From Bacteroidales bacterium (GTDB taxonomy: Bacteria > Bacteroidota > Bacteroidia > Bacteroidales > JAIOZK01), in assembly GCA_021738625.1 (NCBI GenBank), contig JAIPBS010000031.1:1-45878 (forward strand): DNA of 45,878 nucleotides. The letters are read 5' to 3'. The notes beneath the pieces are model-generated. The model had not been told where the DNA came from. It saw only the letters and a program-made list of their open reading frames with translations, and made no database searches. Made by a program: the position numbers and the translations under genes. Shown piece by piece: positions 24,468 to 33,788 of this stretch; position 1 is the first letter of the stretch; each line of letters starts with the position of its first letter.

Positions 24468-24475
24468 TATCTTTG
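24468..24475 (+). promoter_or_regulatory. Bacteroidota -7 box (TATCTTTG)
   Basis: TATCTTTG lies 31 bp upstream of the ATG at 24507 and matches TAnnTTTG. Confidence 0.6.
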
Positions 24476-24506
24476 CGCCAGTTTTTAAAAATAATCTTAT
24501 AAAGAT

Positions 24507-26306
24507 ATGGAAAACAACGATGTATTAAAGGGTGGAGAGTTTCTTGTACGCGATGCGAATGCCAGGGAAACCTTCATCCCAGAAGAGTTTGATGAGGAAC
24601 AGCGCATGATTGCCCAGACCTGTGAAGATTTTCTCCAAACAGAAATTCACCCCAACCTGGACAGGATTGACAAACAGGAACCCGGATTGATGAAAAGCCT
24701 GGTGCAAAAAGCAGGAGAACTGGGTTTACTGGGTGTTTCCATACCGGAAGAATACGAAGGTTTCGGACAGTCGTTCCTGACATCAATGAAGGCTAATGAA
24801 GCCATCGGCTCCGCCTATTCCTATTCTGTTGCTTTTATGGCGCATACCGGTATCGGAACCCTACCGATACTTTATTATGGTTCGGAGGATCAGAAACAGA
24901 AATATATCCCCAAACTTGTTACCGGTGAGCTCACTGCAGCATATTGCCTGACAGAACCGGGTGCGGGATCCGATGCCAATGCCGGTAAAACCAGGGCCGT
25001 TCTTTCGGATGACGGCAAATACTACATCTTGAATGGACAGAAAATGTGGATCACCAATGGCGGATTTGCAGATGTTTTTACGGTTTTCGCGAAAATAGAG
25101 AACGACCGCGTACTCAGTGCTTTTATTGTCGACAAAAAACTGGAAGGCATTACAATTAACCCCGAAGAACAGAAAATGGGGATCAAAGGTTCTTCAACAA
25201 CGCAGATCTTTTTTAACGATGTAAAAGTTCCGGTTGAAAATCTGCTTGGCAAAAGAGGCGAAGGCTTCCGTATTGCGCTCAACATACTTCATATCGGTAG
25301 AATCAAACTGGGCGGCACAGTGATTGGCGCTTCCAAAAAAGCCATCGACCATTCGGTGAATTATGCAAATGAAAGAAAGCAGTTTGGCCAGCAGATATCG
25401 AATTTTGGCGCCATCAAGCAAAAACTATCCGAGCAGGTGATCAGAACCTTTGCCACCGAGAGTGCCCTGTATCGTGCCACAAAAGATATAGACGATACCA
25501 TTCAAAAATACCTTGACGACGGCATGACTTATGGAGAAGCCAATGTGCGAGGCCCTGCCCAGTTTGCTATCGAATGCGCCTTGCTTAAGGTTTATGGTTC
25601 CGAATCCCTTGATTATATTGTAGACGAAGCCGTTCAAATATATGGTGGGATGGGATTTTCATCAGAAGCCCCTGTCGACAGAGCATATCGCGATTCACGT
25701 ATCAACAGGATCTTTGAAGGAACCAATGAAATTAACCGTTTGCTGATGGTTGACACGGCCCTGAAACGCGCTATGAAAGGCGAGATCGACCTGTTCGCCA
25801 AAGCCAAAGAAGTGGTTCAGGCATTACAAAAATCAAAAGACCAGAACATCGGGCTGAAAAGTTATTACGAAGAGAAATATATTTACATCAGAAATTTCAA
25901 GGATGCTGTTTTGATGATCCTGGGCGACGCCTCAGAAAAATTTAAACGGAAATTTATTTCTGAACAGGAAATTTGGATGAACATCGCCGATATGATGATC
26001 GATCTTTATGCAGCAGAGTCTACACTCCTGCGCGTTGAGAAGATCGACATGATGAATGAGGAAAAAGAAGAAGACCCCGATAAGGTATCTATTTACAAAG
26101 ACATACTCGACATACTGGTATATGACATCGCTGCGCGCATTCACAAATCAGGTAGCGATGCCATCAATTCATTTACACTGGGTCAGGAAAGACAGCTGTT
26201 GCTGGATTCACTGCAGCGCTTCACCAAAGTAGCTCCGATTAACCTAAGAGACAAACGTAGAAAAATTGCTGATATGCTGATTGAGAATAACAGGTACCAG
26301 TTTTGA
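24507..26306 (+). CDS. Acyl-CoA dehydrogenase, long form with C-terminal extension
   Basis: This 599-residue flavoenzyme oxidises acyl-CoA to trans-2-enoyl-CoA, passing electrons to ETF. It shows CLTEPGAGSDA (147-157) and WITNGG (181-186) of the flavin/substrate site, YANERKQFG (286-294), and QIYGGMGFSSE followed by RIFEGTNEINR. In that last motif Glu404 is in the position of the catalytic base of MCAD-type enzymes. Unlike the usual 380-residue enzymes it carries about 170 extra C-terminal residues, the layout of VLCAD/ACAD9-like and many bacterial long forms. Chain-length preference cannot be told. It is convergent with a second acyl-CoA dehydrogenase, with 16 bp between the two stop codons. 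Confidence 0.92.
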   Translation: MENNDVLKGGEFLVRDANARETFIPEEFDEEQRMIAQTCEDFLQTEIHPNLDRIDKQEPGLMKSLVQKAGELGLLGVSIPEEYEGFGQSFLTSMKANEAIGSAYSYSVAFMAHTGIGTLPILYYGSEDQKQKYIPKLVTGELTAAYCLTEPGAGSDANAGKTRAVLSDDGKYYILNGQKMWITNGGFADVFTVFAKIENDRVLSAFIVDKKLEGITINPEEQKMGIKGSSTTQIFFNDVKVPVENLLGKRGEGFRIALNILHIGRIKLGGTVIGASKKAIDHSVNYANERKQFGQQISNFGAIKQKLSEQVIRTFATESALYRATKDIDDTIQKYLDDGMTYGEANVRGPAQFAIECALLKVYGSESLDYIVDEAVQIYGGMGFSSEAPVDRAYRDSRINRIFEGTNEINRLLMVDTALKRAMKGEIDLFAKAKEVVQALQKSKDQNIGLKSYYEEKYIYIRNFKDAVLMILGDASEKFKRKFISEQEIWMNIADMMIDLYAAESTLLRVEKIDMMNEEKEEDPDKVSIYKDILDILVYDIAARIHKSGSDAINSFTLGQERQLLLDSLQRFTKVAPINLRDKRRKIADMLIENNRYQF

Positions 26307-26322
26307 TTTTACGATTGTTTTA

Positions 26323-27465
26323 TTATTTGAAAATACTTTTCGAGATCACTATGCGCTGCACCTGATTGGTGCCTTCGTATATCTGGCAAAGTTTCACATC
26401 GCGCATAATCTTCTCCACGATAAAATCACGTGAGTAACCGTCGCCACCCATCGCTTGCACGGCGTCGGTTGCAACCTTCATTGCCGTATCAGAAGCCATC
26501 AGTTTCGACATAGCTGAAAGTTTGGATGCATTTTTCTGACCAGTATCGTAGGCATGGGCGGCCTCCCAGGTGATCAGTCGGGCTGCTTCGATAGCAGTGG
26601 CCATATCGGCCATCATAAATCCAATGGCCTGGTTGGCGGAGATGGGTTTGCCAAATTGAATGCGGTTTTTGGTCCAGTCTCTGGCTATTTCGAAAGCTTC
26701 GCGGGCGGCCCCAACGCTAAGCGCTGCCACACCCGTTCGGGTTCGGTCAAAGGTTTTCATGGCATACAGGAAACCGGTTCCTTCCCTGCCGAGCATATTT
26801 TCTGCCGGCACTTCCACATCATGGTAAAGGATCTCATTTTGCACGGATGCTTTTTGTCCCATCTTCTGTAACCGTGGCTTAATTTCTACCCCAGGAAGAT
26901 CAGCCGGCACAATAAAAGCGGTCAGGCTACGCGATCCTTTTTCAGGATCGGTTTGTGCAAAAACCGTATGGAAGCTGGCAACTTCTCCATTGGTAATGAA
27001 ACGCTTGTGTCCGTTGAGAATGTATTTGTCCCCCTTTTTAATGGCAGTGGACTTAATCCCCTGCACATCAGAACCGGCGTTTGGTTCGGTAAGGCAATAT
27101 GCCGCCACGCCTTCGGTTTCTTTTAGCAAACCAAAAAAGCGTTTGTGCTGATCGTCACTGCCAGCCAACAGCAATGGGGTAAGCGCGAGGGTGTTTGCAT
27201 CGATACCAATCCCGATGCCGATACAGCCGGCTCCGAGTTCCTCTGAAGCCAGCGCACCTTCCAGTATGGTATAACCGTTTCCGCCATGCTTTACAGGTAC
27301 CGGCCCATTCATGAGTCCTTCCTTATATGCTTTTTTAACAATAGGCCAGGGAAATTCCGCCAACTCATCATATTTAAGTCGCTGTGGCCTGATCTCCCTT
27401 TCCGCAAAATCGCGGTATTTCTCTATTATTTCCAGATGCTTTTTTTCAAGCGTAAAATCTATCAT
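26323..27465 (-). CDS. Acyl-CoA dehydrogenase, short form
   Basis: This 380-residue enzyme has the standard ACAD layout: a helical N-domain; CLTEPNAGSDV and RFITNGEV in the beta-domain; NRIQFGKPI; and the catalytic Glu364 in QIYEGTNQVQR. That Glu is placed as in medium/short-chain enzymes such as MCAD. It removes two hydrogens from acyl-CoA with FAD, giving electrons to ETF. Length is normal. The gene is convergent with the long-form dehydrogenase. A TACATTTG promoter box lies 67 bp upstream of its ATG, so the two dehydrogenases are separately transcribed. The substrate could be fatty or branched-chain acyl-CoA. Confidence 0.92.
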   Translation of the reverse strand: MIDFTLEKKHLEIIEKYRDFAEREIRPQRLKYDELAEFPWPIVKKAYKEGLMNGPVPVKHGGNGYTILEGALASEELGAGCIGIGIGIDANTLALTPLLLAGSDDQHKRFFGLLKETEGVAAYCLTEPNAGSDVQGIKSTAIKKGDKYILNGHKRFITNGEVASFHTVFAQTDPEKGSRSLTAFIVPADLPGVEIKPRLQKMGQKASVQNEILYHDVEVPAENMLGREGTGFLYAMKTFDRTRTGVAALSVGAAREAFEIARDWTKNRIQFGKPISANQAIGFMMADMATAIEAARLITWEAAHAYDTGQKNASKLSAMSKLMASDTAMKVATDAVQAMGGDGYSRDFIVEKIMRDVKLCQIYEGTNQVQRIVISKSIFK

Positions 27466-27531
27466 TTCTTCGAATTTTGGTTAATAATTGAGTTTTTTAT
27501 ATGCCGGTTTATGGAAAAAAAATATCCTTGA

Positions 27532-27539
27532 CAAATGTA
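27532..27539 (-). promoter_or_regulatory. Bacteroidota -7 box (TACATTTG)
   Basis: The minus strand reads TACATTTG (TAnnTTTG) 66 bp upstream of the ATG at 27465. Confidence 0.5.
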
Positions 27540-27578
27540 AGGATATTTACAATTAGTTAACCAAAATTTTAAGCTTGG

Positions 27579-28418
27579 TCAATCTTCCAGGCAATCACAA
27601 TCAATGCCTCTATTGTACATGTTCATCGCCCTGAGACTCATACCCATTGTTGAGAAGCCACCGTCATGATACAAATTCTGCATGGTTACTTTACGGGTAA
27701 GATCACTGAAAAGCGTTACACAATAGTCGGCGCATTCTTCCGAACTAGCATTACCCAACGGCGACATGCGTTCTGTAAAATCCATCAGGTTACCCATTCC
27801 TTTTACACCGCTACCGGCAGTTGTTTTGGTTGGGGATTGCGAAATGGTATTGACCCTGATCTTTTTATCGCGACCGTAGATGTAGCCAAAACTTCTGACA
27901 ATAGATTCGAGCAGCGACTTAGCATCGCCCATATCATTGTAACCGTACAAGGTACGCTGGGCGGCAATGTATGACAGGGCCACTACCGAACCCCATTCGT
28001 TGATGGCGTCAAGCTTGCGCGCCACCTGTAGCATTTTATGAAAAGAAAGGGCTGAAATATCCAGGGTTTTTATGAAATAATCGTAATTCAGATCATCGTA
28101 TAAACGCTTTTTCCTGACGTTCAGCGACATTCCTATGGAATGTAACACAAAATCCACTTTCCCATCCAAATGCTCCATCGACTTTTTGAATACATCCCAC
28201 AGGTCTTCCACCTTTGTTGCATCAGCCGGGATCACCTTCGAGCCGGTTTTCCCGGCCAAGTCATTTAGTTTTCCGAAGCGCATTGCAGCAGGCGTGTTGG
28301 AAAGGGTAAAGCGCGCTCCTTCCTCATGGGCTTTCAGGGCAACTTTCCAGGCAATGGATTTGCTGTCGAGCGCCCCGAATATAATACCCTTCTTGCCTTT
28401 TAACAGATTATATGTCAT
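27579..28418 (-). CDS. fabI: Enoyl-ACP reductase (NADH)
   Basis: This 279-residue SDR-fold enzyme completes each cycle of fatty acid elongation by reducing trans-2-enoyl-ACP. The N-terminus has the FabI-type nucleotide loop (GIIFGALDSKSIAWKVA). The catalytic pair is Tyr160-x6-Lys167 (YNDMGDAK), the enoyl reductase arrangement rather than the Y-x3-K of ordinary SDRs. VLHSIG (91-96) and SQSPTKTTAGSGVKG near 205-220 match the FabI substrate loop. The cysteine-containing tail (GIDCDCLED) is longer than in E. coli FabI. A TAACTTTG box lies about 32 bp upstream. It follows recN on the same strand after 82 bp. Confidence 0.92.
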   Translation of the reverse strand: MTYNLLKGKKGIIFGALDSKSIAWKVALKAHEEGARFTLSNTPAAMRFGKLNDLAGKTGSKVIPADATKVEDLWDVFKKSMEHLDGKVDFVLHSIGMSLNVRKKRLYDDLNYDYFIKTLDISALSFHKMLQVARKLDAINEWGSVVALSYIAAQRTLYGYNDMGDAKSLLESIVRSFGYIYGRDKKIRVNTISQSPTKTTAGSGVKGMGNLMDFTERMSPLGNASSEECADYCVTLFSDLTRKVTMQNLYHDGGFSTMGMSLRAMNMYNRGIDCDCLED

Positions 28419-28449
28419 ACACAGATATATTTAAATGAGAACATCTTTG

Positions 28450-28457
28450 CAAAGTTA
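28450..28457 (-). promoter_or_regulatory. Bacteroidota -7 box (TAACTTTG) for fabI
   Basis: The minus strand reads TAACTTTG 31 bp upstream of the fabI ATG, between recN and fabI. fabI can therefore be transcribed independently of the recN cluster. Confidence 0.55.
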
Positions 28458-28500
28458 CTAATTAATAAAAGTAGAAGAAAGTTCACTGGATTCCATTGTG

Positions 28501-30162
28501 TTAATTATTATGGACGAGTAGTTCTCTGGCGTTCTCAAGTGCGCCTTTTGTGATCTTTTCACCGCTTAGCATTTTGGCAATTTCAGTGAGTCGCTCTTCA
28601 CCACTGATTGCTTTTATCCTTGAAGTAGTTATTTCACCACCGCTATCCTTGTAAACCAGGTAATGCTTTCCGCCTTTCCCGGCGATCTGGGGCAAATGTG
28701 AAATAGCGATAACCTGCATAGAGCCGGCCATCTTAAGTAAAATGTCGCCGACTTTATTAGCGATATCGCCGCTAACACCCATATCAATCTCATCAAAAAT
28801 GATTGTTGGCAAAAGATTTTTGTGAGATATTAGTGATTTGATACTTAACATTAGCCTCGACAACTCGCCCCCTGATGCGATCCGTGATACTTCCCCGGGC
28901 ATTCCCCCTTTGTTCGCATTGAACAAAAAACGAAGGCTATCGCGGCCGTCGGGCCCCAATCTATCGGTTTCCTGAAAATCAATTTTAAATACGGCTTCGG
29001 GCATGCCCAGTTTCATCAACAGACCTATGACCTTCTTCTCAATATCCGGCAGAGCATTTTTTCTATTATTGCTGATATGGCCAGCTAGCTGCTTGAGGGC
29101 GGCCTGTTTTTTTTCAATTTCCTGTTCAAGTTTCTTTAACTCTTCTTCAAGGGAAGACATCCCTTCGAGTTTGGTGGAAATCTCTTCCCGCAGTCGAATC
29201 AACTCCTCCATGCTCTGTACCCGGTGTTTTTGTTCGAGGGAATAAATCAGGTTCAGACGTTCGTTCACCTCTTCCAGTCTTTCAGGGTCATAACGAATTT
29301 CTTCTTCGGTGCCTTCGATCTCTGCTGCGATATCCTTCAAATCAATGATGTTGCTATTAAGCCGCTCCCCCAACTCATCAAGGTTTTTGTGATAATGCTG
29401 CAGAGATGTTAGCTGGCCCTTCACCTCAATCAAACGCGTAAGAATACCTTTTTCTTCATCACCCAATAGTTGAATGGATTTAAACAATCCCGATTTGATC
29501 TCTTCCGCATTGTTCAGTACTTCAAGCTCCGATTCCAGTTCTTCCTGCTCGTTTTCAAGGAGGGCGGCCTTTTCAAGCTCATCATATAAAAAACGGAAGT
29601 AATCCTGTTCGGCTTTCGAGTTCTTTTCCTGCTCCTGGAGCTGAAAAAAATTTTGCTTTAACTTTTGGAAATCGTGGTAGTGCGATCGGTATTTTTGGAG
29701 TAAATTATTGTGCTGAACATAATCATCCACCACAGCTAGCTGAAAATCGGTATCATTCAAAGTGATGGTTTTATGCTGGGAATGAATGTTCACAAGCTTA
29801 TCACCCAGCTCTTTCATCTGGTTCAGGTTAACGGGGGTATCATTGATAAAAGCCCTGGTTTTTCCGCTTTTGTTGATCTCCCTTCTCAAAATTGTTTGAT
29901 TGTCGTAATCCAGTTCATTGGATCGGAAGAAGTACTCAAGCCCATAGTTCTTGATATTGAAAACACCCTCAACAATACACTTCTTTTCTTTATTCAGCAG
30001 GGTTTGGGTATCGGCCCTGTTGCCCAGGATCAGACCAAGCGCACCCAGCAGAATTGATTTACCCGCACCGGTTTCCCCGGTGATCACTGAAAATCCCGGA
30101 TAAAAATCGATACTCAGACTATCGATCAGAGCATAATTTTCTATGGAAAGGTGTTTGAGCAT
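28501..30162 (-). CDS. recN: DNA repair protein RecN
   Basis: This 553-residue SMC-like ATPase acts in double-strand-break repair. Walker A is GETGAGKS (29-36), followed by the long coiled coil (about 155-370, rich in E/K/L/Q). The C-terminal ABC half has RIASGGELSRLMLSIK (signature), TIIFDEIDMGVSG (Walker B) and VIAISHLPQIAGKG. Length matches the family. It is the last gene of the bamD-rpoZ-coaBC-DUF4835-recN series, 66 bp after DUF4835, with no promoter box in that gap. Co-transcription is therefore likely. Confidence 0.96.
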   Translation of the reverse strand: MLKHLSIENYALIDSLSIDFYPGFSVITGETGAGKSILLGALGLILGNRADTQTLLNKEKKCIVEGVFNIKNYGLEYFFRSNELDYDNQTILRREINKSGKTRAFINDTPVNLNQMKELGDKLVNIHSQHKTITLNDTDFQLAVVDDYVQHNNLLQKYRSHYHDFQKLKQNFFQLQEQEKNSKAEQDYFRFLYDELEKAALLENEQEELESELEVLNNAEEIKSGLFKSIQLLGDEEKGILTRLIEVKGQLTSLQHYHKNLDELGERLNSNIIDLKDIAAEIEGTEEEIRYDPERLEEVNERLNLIYSLEQKHRVQSMEELIRLREEISTKLEGMSSLEEELKKLEQEIEKKQAALKQLAGHISNNRKNALPDIEKKVIGLLMKLGMPEAVFKIDFQETDRLGPDGRDSLRFLFNANKGGMPGEVSRIASGGELSRLMLSIKSLISHKNLLPTIIFDEIDMGVSGDIANKVGDILLKMAGSMQVIAISHLPQIAGKGGKHYLVYKDSGGEITTSRIKAISGEERLTEIAKMLSGEKITKGALENARELLVHNN

Positions 30163-30228
30163 AACCGGAAAATAAATACAAGATTAACAAAAAATCAAGT
30201 CTGAATGATAAAAATTGCCAACAATTGT

Positions 30229-31125
30229 TTATTTATTCAGCAGTTCCTGGTAATCAGAAGAATTGGCCGGATCAATTTCCCGCATGATATTAACGGCTTT
30301 TGCTTTTTCCGAGGGCGAACCTTCGGAAAAAATACTCATGATCTCCTGCCGTTTGGCATCCAAAATCACCTGAATAAGGTTCAGTCCGGGGCGATCGTTA
30401 TAAACAGTTTGCAAATAGGTAAGGCTTTGTGCAATGATGGCTCTGCCCCCATCCGGGTTTTCATACATGGCATCCAGGCCCCGGCGGTGGTATTCGTACA
30501 GAAATCTCCGTACGGGTTTATAGGCGGGGTTTAATAGGTTTTCGACCAGCCAGTATCGGTTACGTTGATCCTCAAAGGCCTTCCAGCCGGGATAGGGAGC
30601 ATTTTGAGCATTGCTGACTATGGCTTCCGCCTTTTCATAAAAAGGGGTACCACCAAAGAGGGTGAACGTATCAAAATCCAATCCCAGGAAAATATAAATG
30701 TAATAGGCCAGAACTGAGGTCAGCTCGGAGATATAGGTGTTTTCTGCAAACTCCAGCGGTTGGTTGGGTACATAAGTGAACTGGAAATCATCATCCACAT
30801 AATTCAACAATACCGAATTGTAGGAAGAGTTAAAAACCGGCCTTCTGAGCGCGAGATTCAGCGAACCTTTAAATTCATTACTTGAAACACGTTCACTGAT
30901 CGTGAGCAGAATGCTGCACTCAATTTTCTCCTGCACCTGAACCTTATAGTTGGTCCATTTCCTGTTGTTGATAAAATCGAAAATAGCTCGTTGCAAGTCT
31001 TCAAAAACACTTTTTTCCGAACCCTCCACCTGCCGGCTATTCACCTGGACATTGCAGTATATTTCCTGTGAATTTCCCTGCAGGTAAAACAAACCGAAAA
31101 ACAATATGATTATGGTCTTTTTCAT
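30229..31125 (-). CDS. Secreted DUF4835 family protein
   Basis: This 298-residue protein has a signal peptide (MKKTIIILFFGLFYLQGNSQ). It resembles DUF4835, a Bacteroidota family of unknown function that starts with E-I-x-C/A-x-VQVN and has the F-x-DLQRAI-x-DF-x-N-x-x-KW block seen here (residues about 40-57). The gene is normally found between coaBC and recN, as here, and that context is the strongest support. A GTG three codons further upstream (31134) is possible, but the ATG at 31125 gives a clean signal. It begins 17 bp after coaBC. A role in the envelope is inferred. Confidence 0.85.
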   Translation of the reverse strand: MKKTIIILFFGLFYLQGNSQEIYCNVQVNSRQVEGSEKSVFEDLQRAIFDFINNRKWTNYKVQVQEKIECSILLTISERVSSNEFKGSLNLALRRPVFNSSYNSVLLNYVDDDFQFTYVPNQPLEFAENTYISELTSVLAYYIYIFLGLDFDTFTLFGGTPFYEKAEAIVSNAQNAPYPGWKAFEDQRNRYWLVENLLNPAYKPVRRFLYEYHRRGLDAMYENPDGGRAIIAQSLTYLQTVYNDRPGLNLIQVILDAKRQEIMSIFSEGSPSEKAKAVNIMREIDPANSSDYQELLNK

Positions 31126-31142
31126 TTGACTCACTCCATTCC

Positions 31143-32345
31143 TTATGATTTCATCAGGGCTACAAGTTCATCCACGATATCGGCTGCAACCTGTTTTTTC
31201 GATTTCAGGGAAAATTCCTTCACATTTCCCTTTTTTGAAAGAATACTGATTTTATTCGTATCCGTCCCGAATCCGGCCCCTTTATCCTTCAGGGAATTTA
31301 AAACGATCAGATCAAGATTTTTATTTTCCAGTTTCTGCCGGGCATTTTCCAGTTCCTTATCGGTTTCCAGTGCAAAACCAATCAGTTTCTGGGCGTTTGT
31401 TTTTCGTTTCCCAAGTTCTTTGAGGATATCCCTGGTTTTTCTAAGTTTAATTTGCTGCATCCCCGATGCTTTCTTAATTTTTTTATCCGCTATCTGTTCA
31501 GGCGTATAATCCGCAACAGCGGCTGCCATGACGGCTGCATCACAATCCGGGAAAACCTCCAGGCAGGCATGATACATTTCTTCGGCCGATGTCACTTTAA
31601 CAGGATAAACCTTAGGATGCTGAATGCTCAGATGAGTAGGCCCGCTGATCAGGTATACTTCCGCTCCAAGCTGTGCCGCACTGCGCGCTATCTCGTATCC
31701 CATTAAACCTGAAGAATGATTTCCGATAAAGCGCACCGGATCGATGGCTTCGTAGGTCGGCCCTGCTGAAACCATCACCTTTTTACCTTTTAGCAGTTCC
31801 TTTTTTTTTAAATGATCGGAAAGGATCTCAACAATCTTTTCAGGTTCTTCCATTCTGCCCTCACCGCATAAGCCACTGGCCAGTTCACCCTCCCGCGCTT
31901 CAATCAGGATATCACCTTTTTTTTCCAATTTACCTATGTTTTCTTTTGTGACGGGATGCCGGAACATATCCAGATCCATGGCAGGGGCAAACAATACGGA
32001 ACATTTGGCGGAGAGATATGTGGTGAGCAAAAGGTTGTCGGCAATGCCGTTTGCCATCCTGGCAATGGTATTGGCTGAGGCCGGGGCGATCAGCATCAGG
32101 TCGGCCCAAAGTCCTAATTCCACATGGCTTACCCACTCCCCTGTTTCTTCGTTAAACGCTTTTGTTAAAACCGGGTTCTCAGATAAAACAGAAAGGGTTA
32201 ATGGAGTGACAAAGTCACGGGCATCGGGTGTCATGATGATTTTCACCTGCGCGCCCATTTTTTTGATCCGGCGAACCATTAGCGGAATTTTATATGCCGC
32301 AATGCTACCGGTTATCCCGATCAATATTTTCTTTCCCTCCATCAT
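31143..32345 (-). CDS. coaBC: Bifunctional phosphopantothenoylcysteine decarboxylase/phosphopantothenate-cysteine ligase
   Basis: This 400-residue enzyme carries out two steps of coenzyme A synthesis: CoaB joins cysteine to 4'-phosphopantothenate and CoaC decarboxylates the product. The N-terminal flavodoxin-like CoaC part shows GSIAAYK (13-19), catalytic His74 (WVSHVELG), PASANT (88-93), PAMD (121-124) and Cys160 (GLCGEGRM). The CoaB part begins about residue 190 (GKKVMVSAGPTYEAIDPVRFIGN) and has the GFALETDKEL and GFGTDTNKIS loops. PAMD instead of PAMN is noted; Asp here is not unusual in the phylum. It follows rpoZ after 21 bp. Confidence 0.96.
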   Translation of the reverse strand: MMEGKKILIGITGSIAAYKIPLMVRRIKKMGAQVKIIMTPDARDFVTPLTLSVLSENPVLTKAFNEETGEWVSHVELGLWADLMLIAPASANTIARMANGIADNLLLTTYLSAKCSVLFAPAMDLDMFRHPVTKENIGKLEKKGDILIEAREGELASGLCGEGRMEEPEKIVEILSDHLKKKELLKGKKVMVSAGPTYEAIDPVRFIGNHSSGLMGYEIARSAAQLGAEVYLISGPTHLSIQHPKVYPVKVTSAEEMYHACLEVFPDCDAAVMAAAVADYTPEQIADKKIKKASGMQQIKLRKTRDILKELGKRKTNAQKLIGFALETDKELENARQKLENKNLDLIVLNSLKDKGAGFGTDTNKISILSKKGNVKEFSLKSKKQVAADIVDELVALMKS

Positions 32346-32366
32346 AGTGGTTAGGGGATTTGCGGT

Positions 32367-32699
32367 TTATTGCTGCGCTTTTTCTTTGAGTGGATTCCTG
32401 AAATACACTTTTTTTTCCAGGAACTCATGAATAGCGATCAGCGTGGGCTTGGGCAAACGCTCATAGAATTTGGCAATTTCAATTTGCTCGCGGTTTTCAA
32501 AGATTTCCTCCAAATTATCGGAGGTAGTGGCAAATTCGGAAATCTTCTGCTCCAGTTCAGACTTCATTTCAAGCGAGATTTGATTAGATCTTTTTGAAAC
32601 TACTGCAACGGATTCATAGATATTACCGGTTTGCTCGTAAAAATCTTCCTTATTTCGTGTAACCGCCTCTGGCTCTGTTTTGACTTTTTTATAATCCAT
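32367..32699 (-). CDS. rpoZ: RNA polymerase omega subunit, Bacteroidota type
   Basis: This 110-residue protein has the RPB6/omega core GNIYESVAVVSKRSNQIS (26-43) with the following helix, and the Bacteroidota tail motif LEEIFENREQIEIAKFYERLPKPTL. Omega stabilises the beta' subunit of RNA polymerase. It differs enough from proteobacterial RpoZ that it is often left as hypothetical. The position between bamD and coaBC supports the call. It lies 15 bp after bamD. A DUF4293 gene, found near rpoZ in some relatives, is absent here. Confidence 0.87.
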   Translation of the reverse strand: MDYKKVKTEPEAVTRNKEDFYEQTGNIYESVAVVSKRSNQISLEMKSELEQKISEFATTSDNLEEIFENREQIEIAKFYERLPKPTLIAIHEFLEKKVYFRNPLKEKAQQ

Positions 32700-32714
32700 G
32701 GTTTATTTAATCGA

Positions 32715-33515
32715 TTAAAACTTCTCAAGTACTTGTCTTGTATTTTTGTGATATTTTCCGGCTTCGTCAAGGTATTCACTTTCAGGAAAGTTGTAAACAA
32801 ATGTCTCGAAAGCCTGTACCGCATCCGCAAGCCTTTCTTCCTTTTTTTCCTTGATGCTGTTGATGGCATAATCATAATATGCTTTCAAAATGTAAAGCAT
32901 CACTTCTTCTTTATACTCAGCATCGGGGAAATCTTTCAGTATATTTTTGAAAGATGTGATTGCAGCCTGGTAATCACCCATTTTATAATACAATTCAGCG
33001 ATTTCGAAGGCTTTTTCCTCCAGCTTGTCGCGCAAATCATCCATCAGCTCGTTGGCCTTATCCACGCGTTCGCTGTCGGGATATTGATTGATAAACAATT
33101 GCAATTCTTTGATGGCTGTAAAGGTGTTGCTTTGATCAAGGCTGTATCGGGGTGAATCCAGGTAATAACAATATGCATTCATATACAGGCATTCCTCGGC
33201 CCGGTCGGTGCGCGGAAAGTTTTGTGCATATCTTTTAAAATAATAGCTTGCAAGGATGTAATCTTTCTGCTCATAATAGCAATAGGCCATGTAGTAAGTG
33301 AGTTTTTCGGCCTTGTTGGTGCCACGGTAAACAGCATTCAATTGCTGAAGCAACATCAGCGACTTATAATAATCTCCTTGCTCAAAGTATTCAATCGCCT
33401 TTTCATACTTCAACTCATTGTCGGTGCTTTTAAGCAATTGTTGGTATTTGCTGCAGGATGATACGACAACAGCCAGCAGCAATACCATCATGATGTAGAA
33501 GGCCTTTTTAAACAT
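32715..33515 (-). CDS. bamD: Outer membrane assembly lipoprotein BamD
   Basis: This 266-residue lipoprotein has signal peptide MFKKAFYIMMVLLLAVVVSS and lipid-anchored Cys21. Five TPR-like helical pairs follow, for example KYEKAIEYFEQGDYYKSLMLL, YYMAYCYYEQKDYILASYYFKRY, IAELYYKMGDYQAAITSFKNIL and ADAVQAFETFVYNFPESEY. BamD works with BamA to insert beta-barrel proteins. The frame is open to a TTG at 33557, but that lies upstream of a TAATTTTG promoter box abutting the ATG (33521-33528). The ATG at 33515 is therefore the start, and the mRNA may be nearly leaderless. It is the first gene of the five-gene minus-strand cluster. Confidence 0.93.
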   Translation of the reverse strand: MFKKAFYIMMVLLLAVVVSSCSKYQQLLKSTDNELKYEKAIEYFEQGDYYKSLMLLQQLNAVYRGTNKAEKLTYYMAYCYYEQKDYILASYYFKRYAQNFPRTDRAEECLYMNAYCYYLDSPRYSLDQSNTFTAIKELQLFINQYPDSERVDKANELMDDLRDKLEEKAFEIAELYYKMGDYQAAITSFKNILKDFPDAEYKEEVMLYILKAYYDYAINSIKEKKEERLADAVQAFETFVYNFPESEYLDEAGKYHKNTRQVLEKF

Positions 33516-33520
33516 GGGTG

Positions 33521-33528
33521 CAAAATTA
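33521..33528 (-). promoter_or_regulatory. Bacteroidota -7 box (TAATTTTG) abutting bamD ATG
   Basis: The minus strand reads TAATTTTG, ending 5 bp before the ATG at 33515. Transcription would start at or within a base or two of the start codon. Confidence 0.55.
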
Positions 33529-33788
33529 GTCTTTTTTAATGAATTCAGAAAACGCAAATCTCTATTATTTATTTTAAAATAAAGGATTTGGCAAAGCTCA
33601 TCAGCTGTTAAAAAACGTTAATCAGTTGTTTTCCTTTTACGCAATTCTATACTGAATCTTACTATAAAGGCAAAGCATTTTTCTGTTAGATTCAGTTATA
33701 CCGATTAGAACAAAAGATCAATCATTGCAAACCTGTTCCGAATCGGTATAAATTGGGATGTTAGGGTGAGGATTTATTTTTTTATTAA

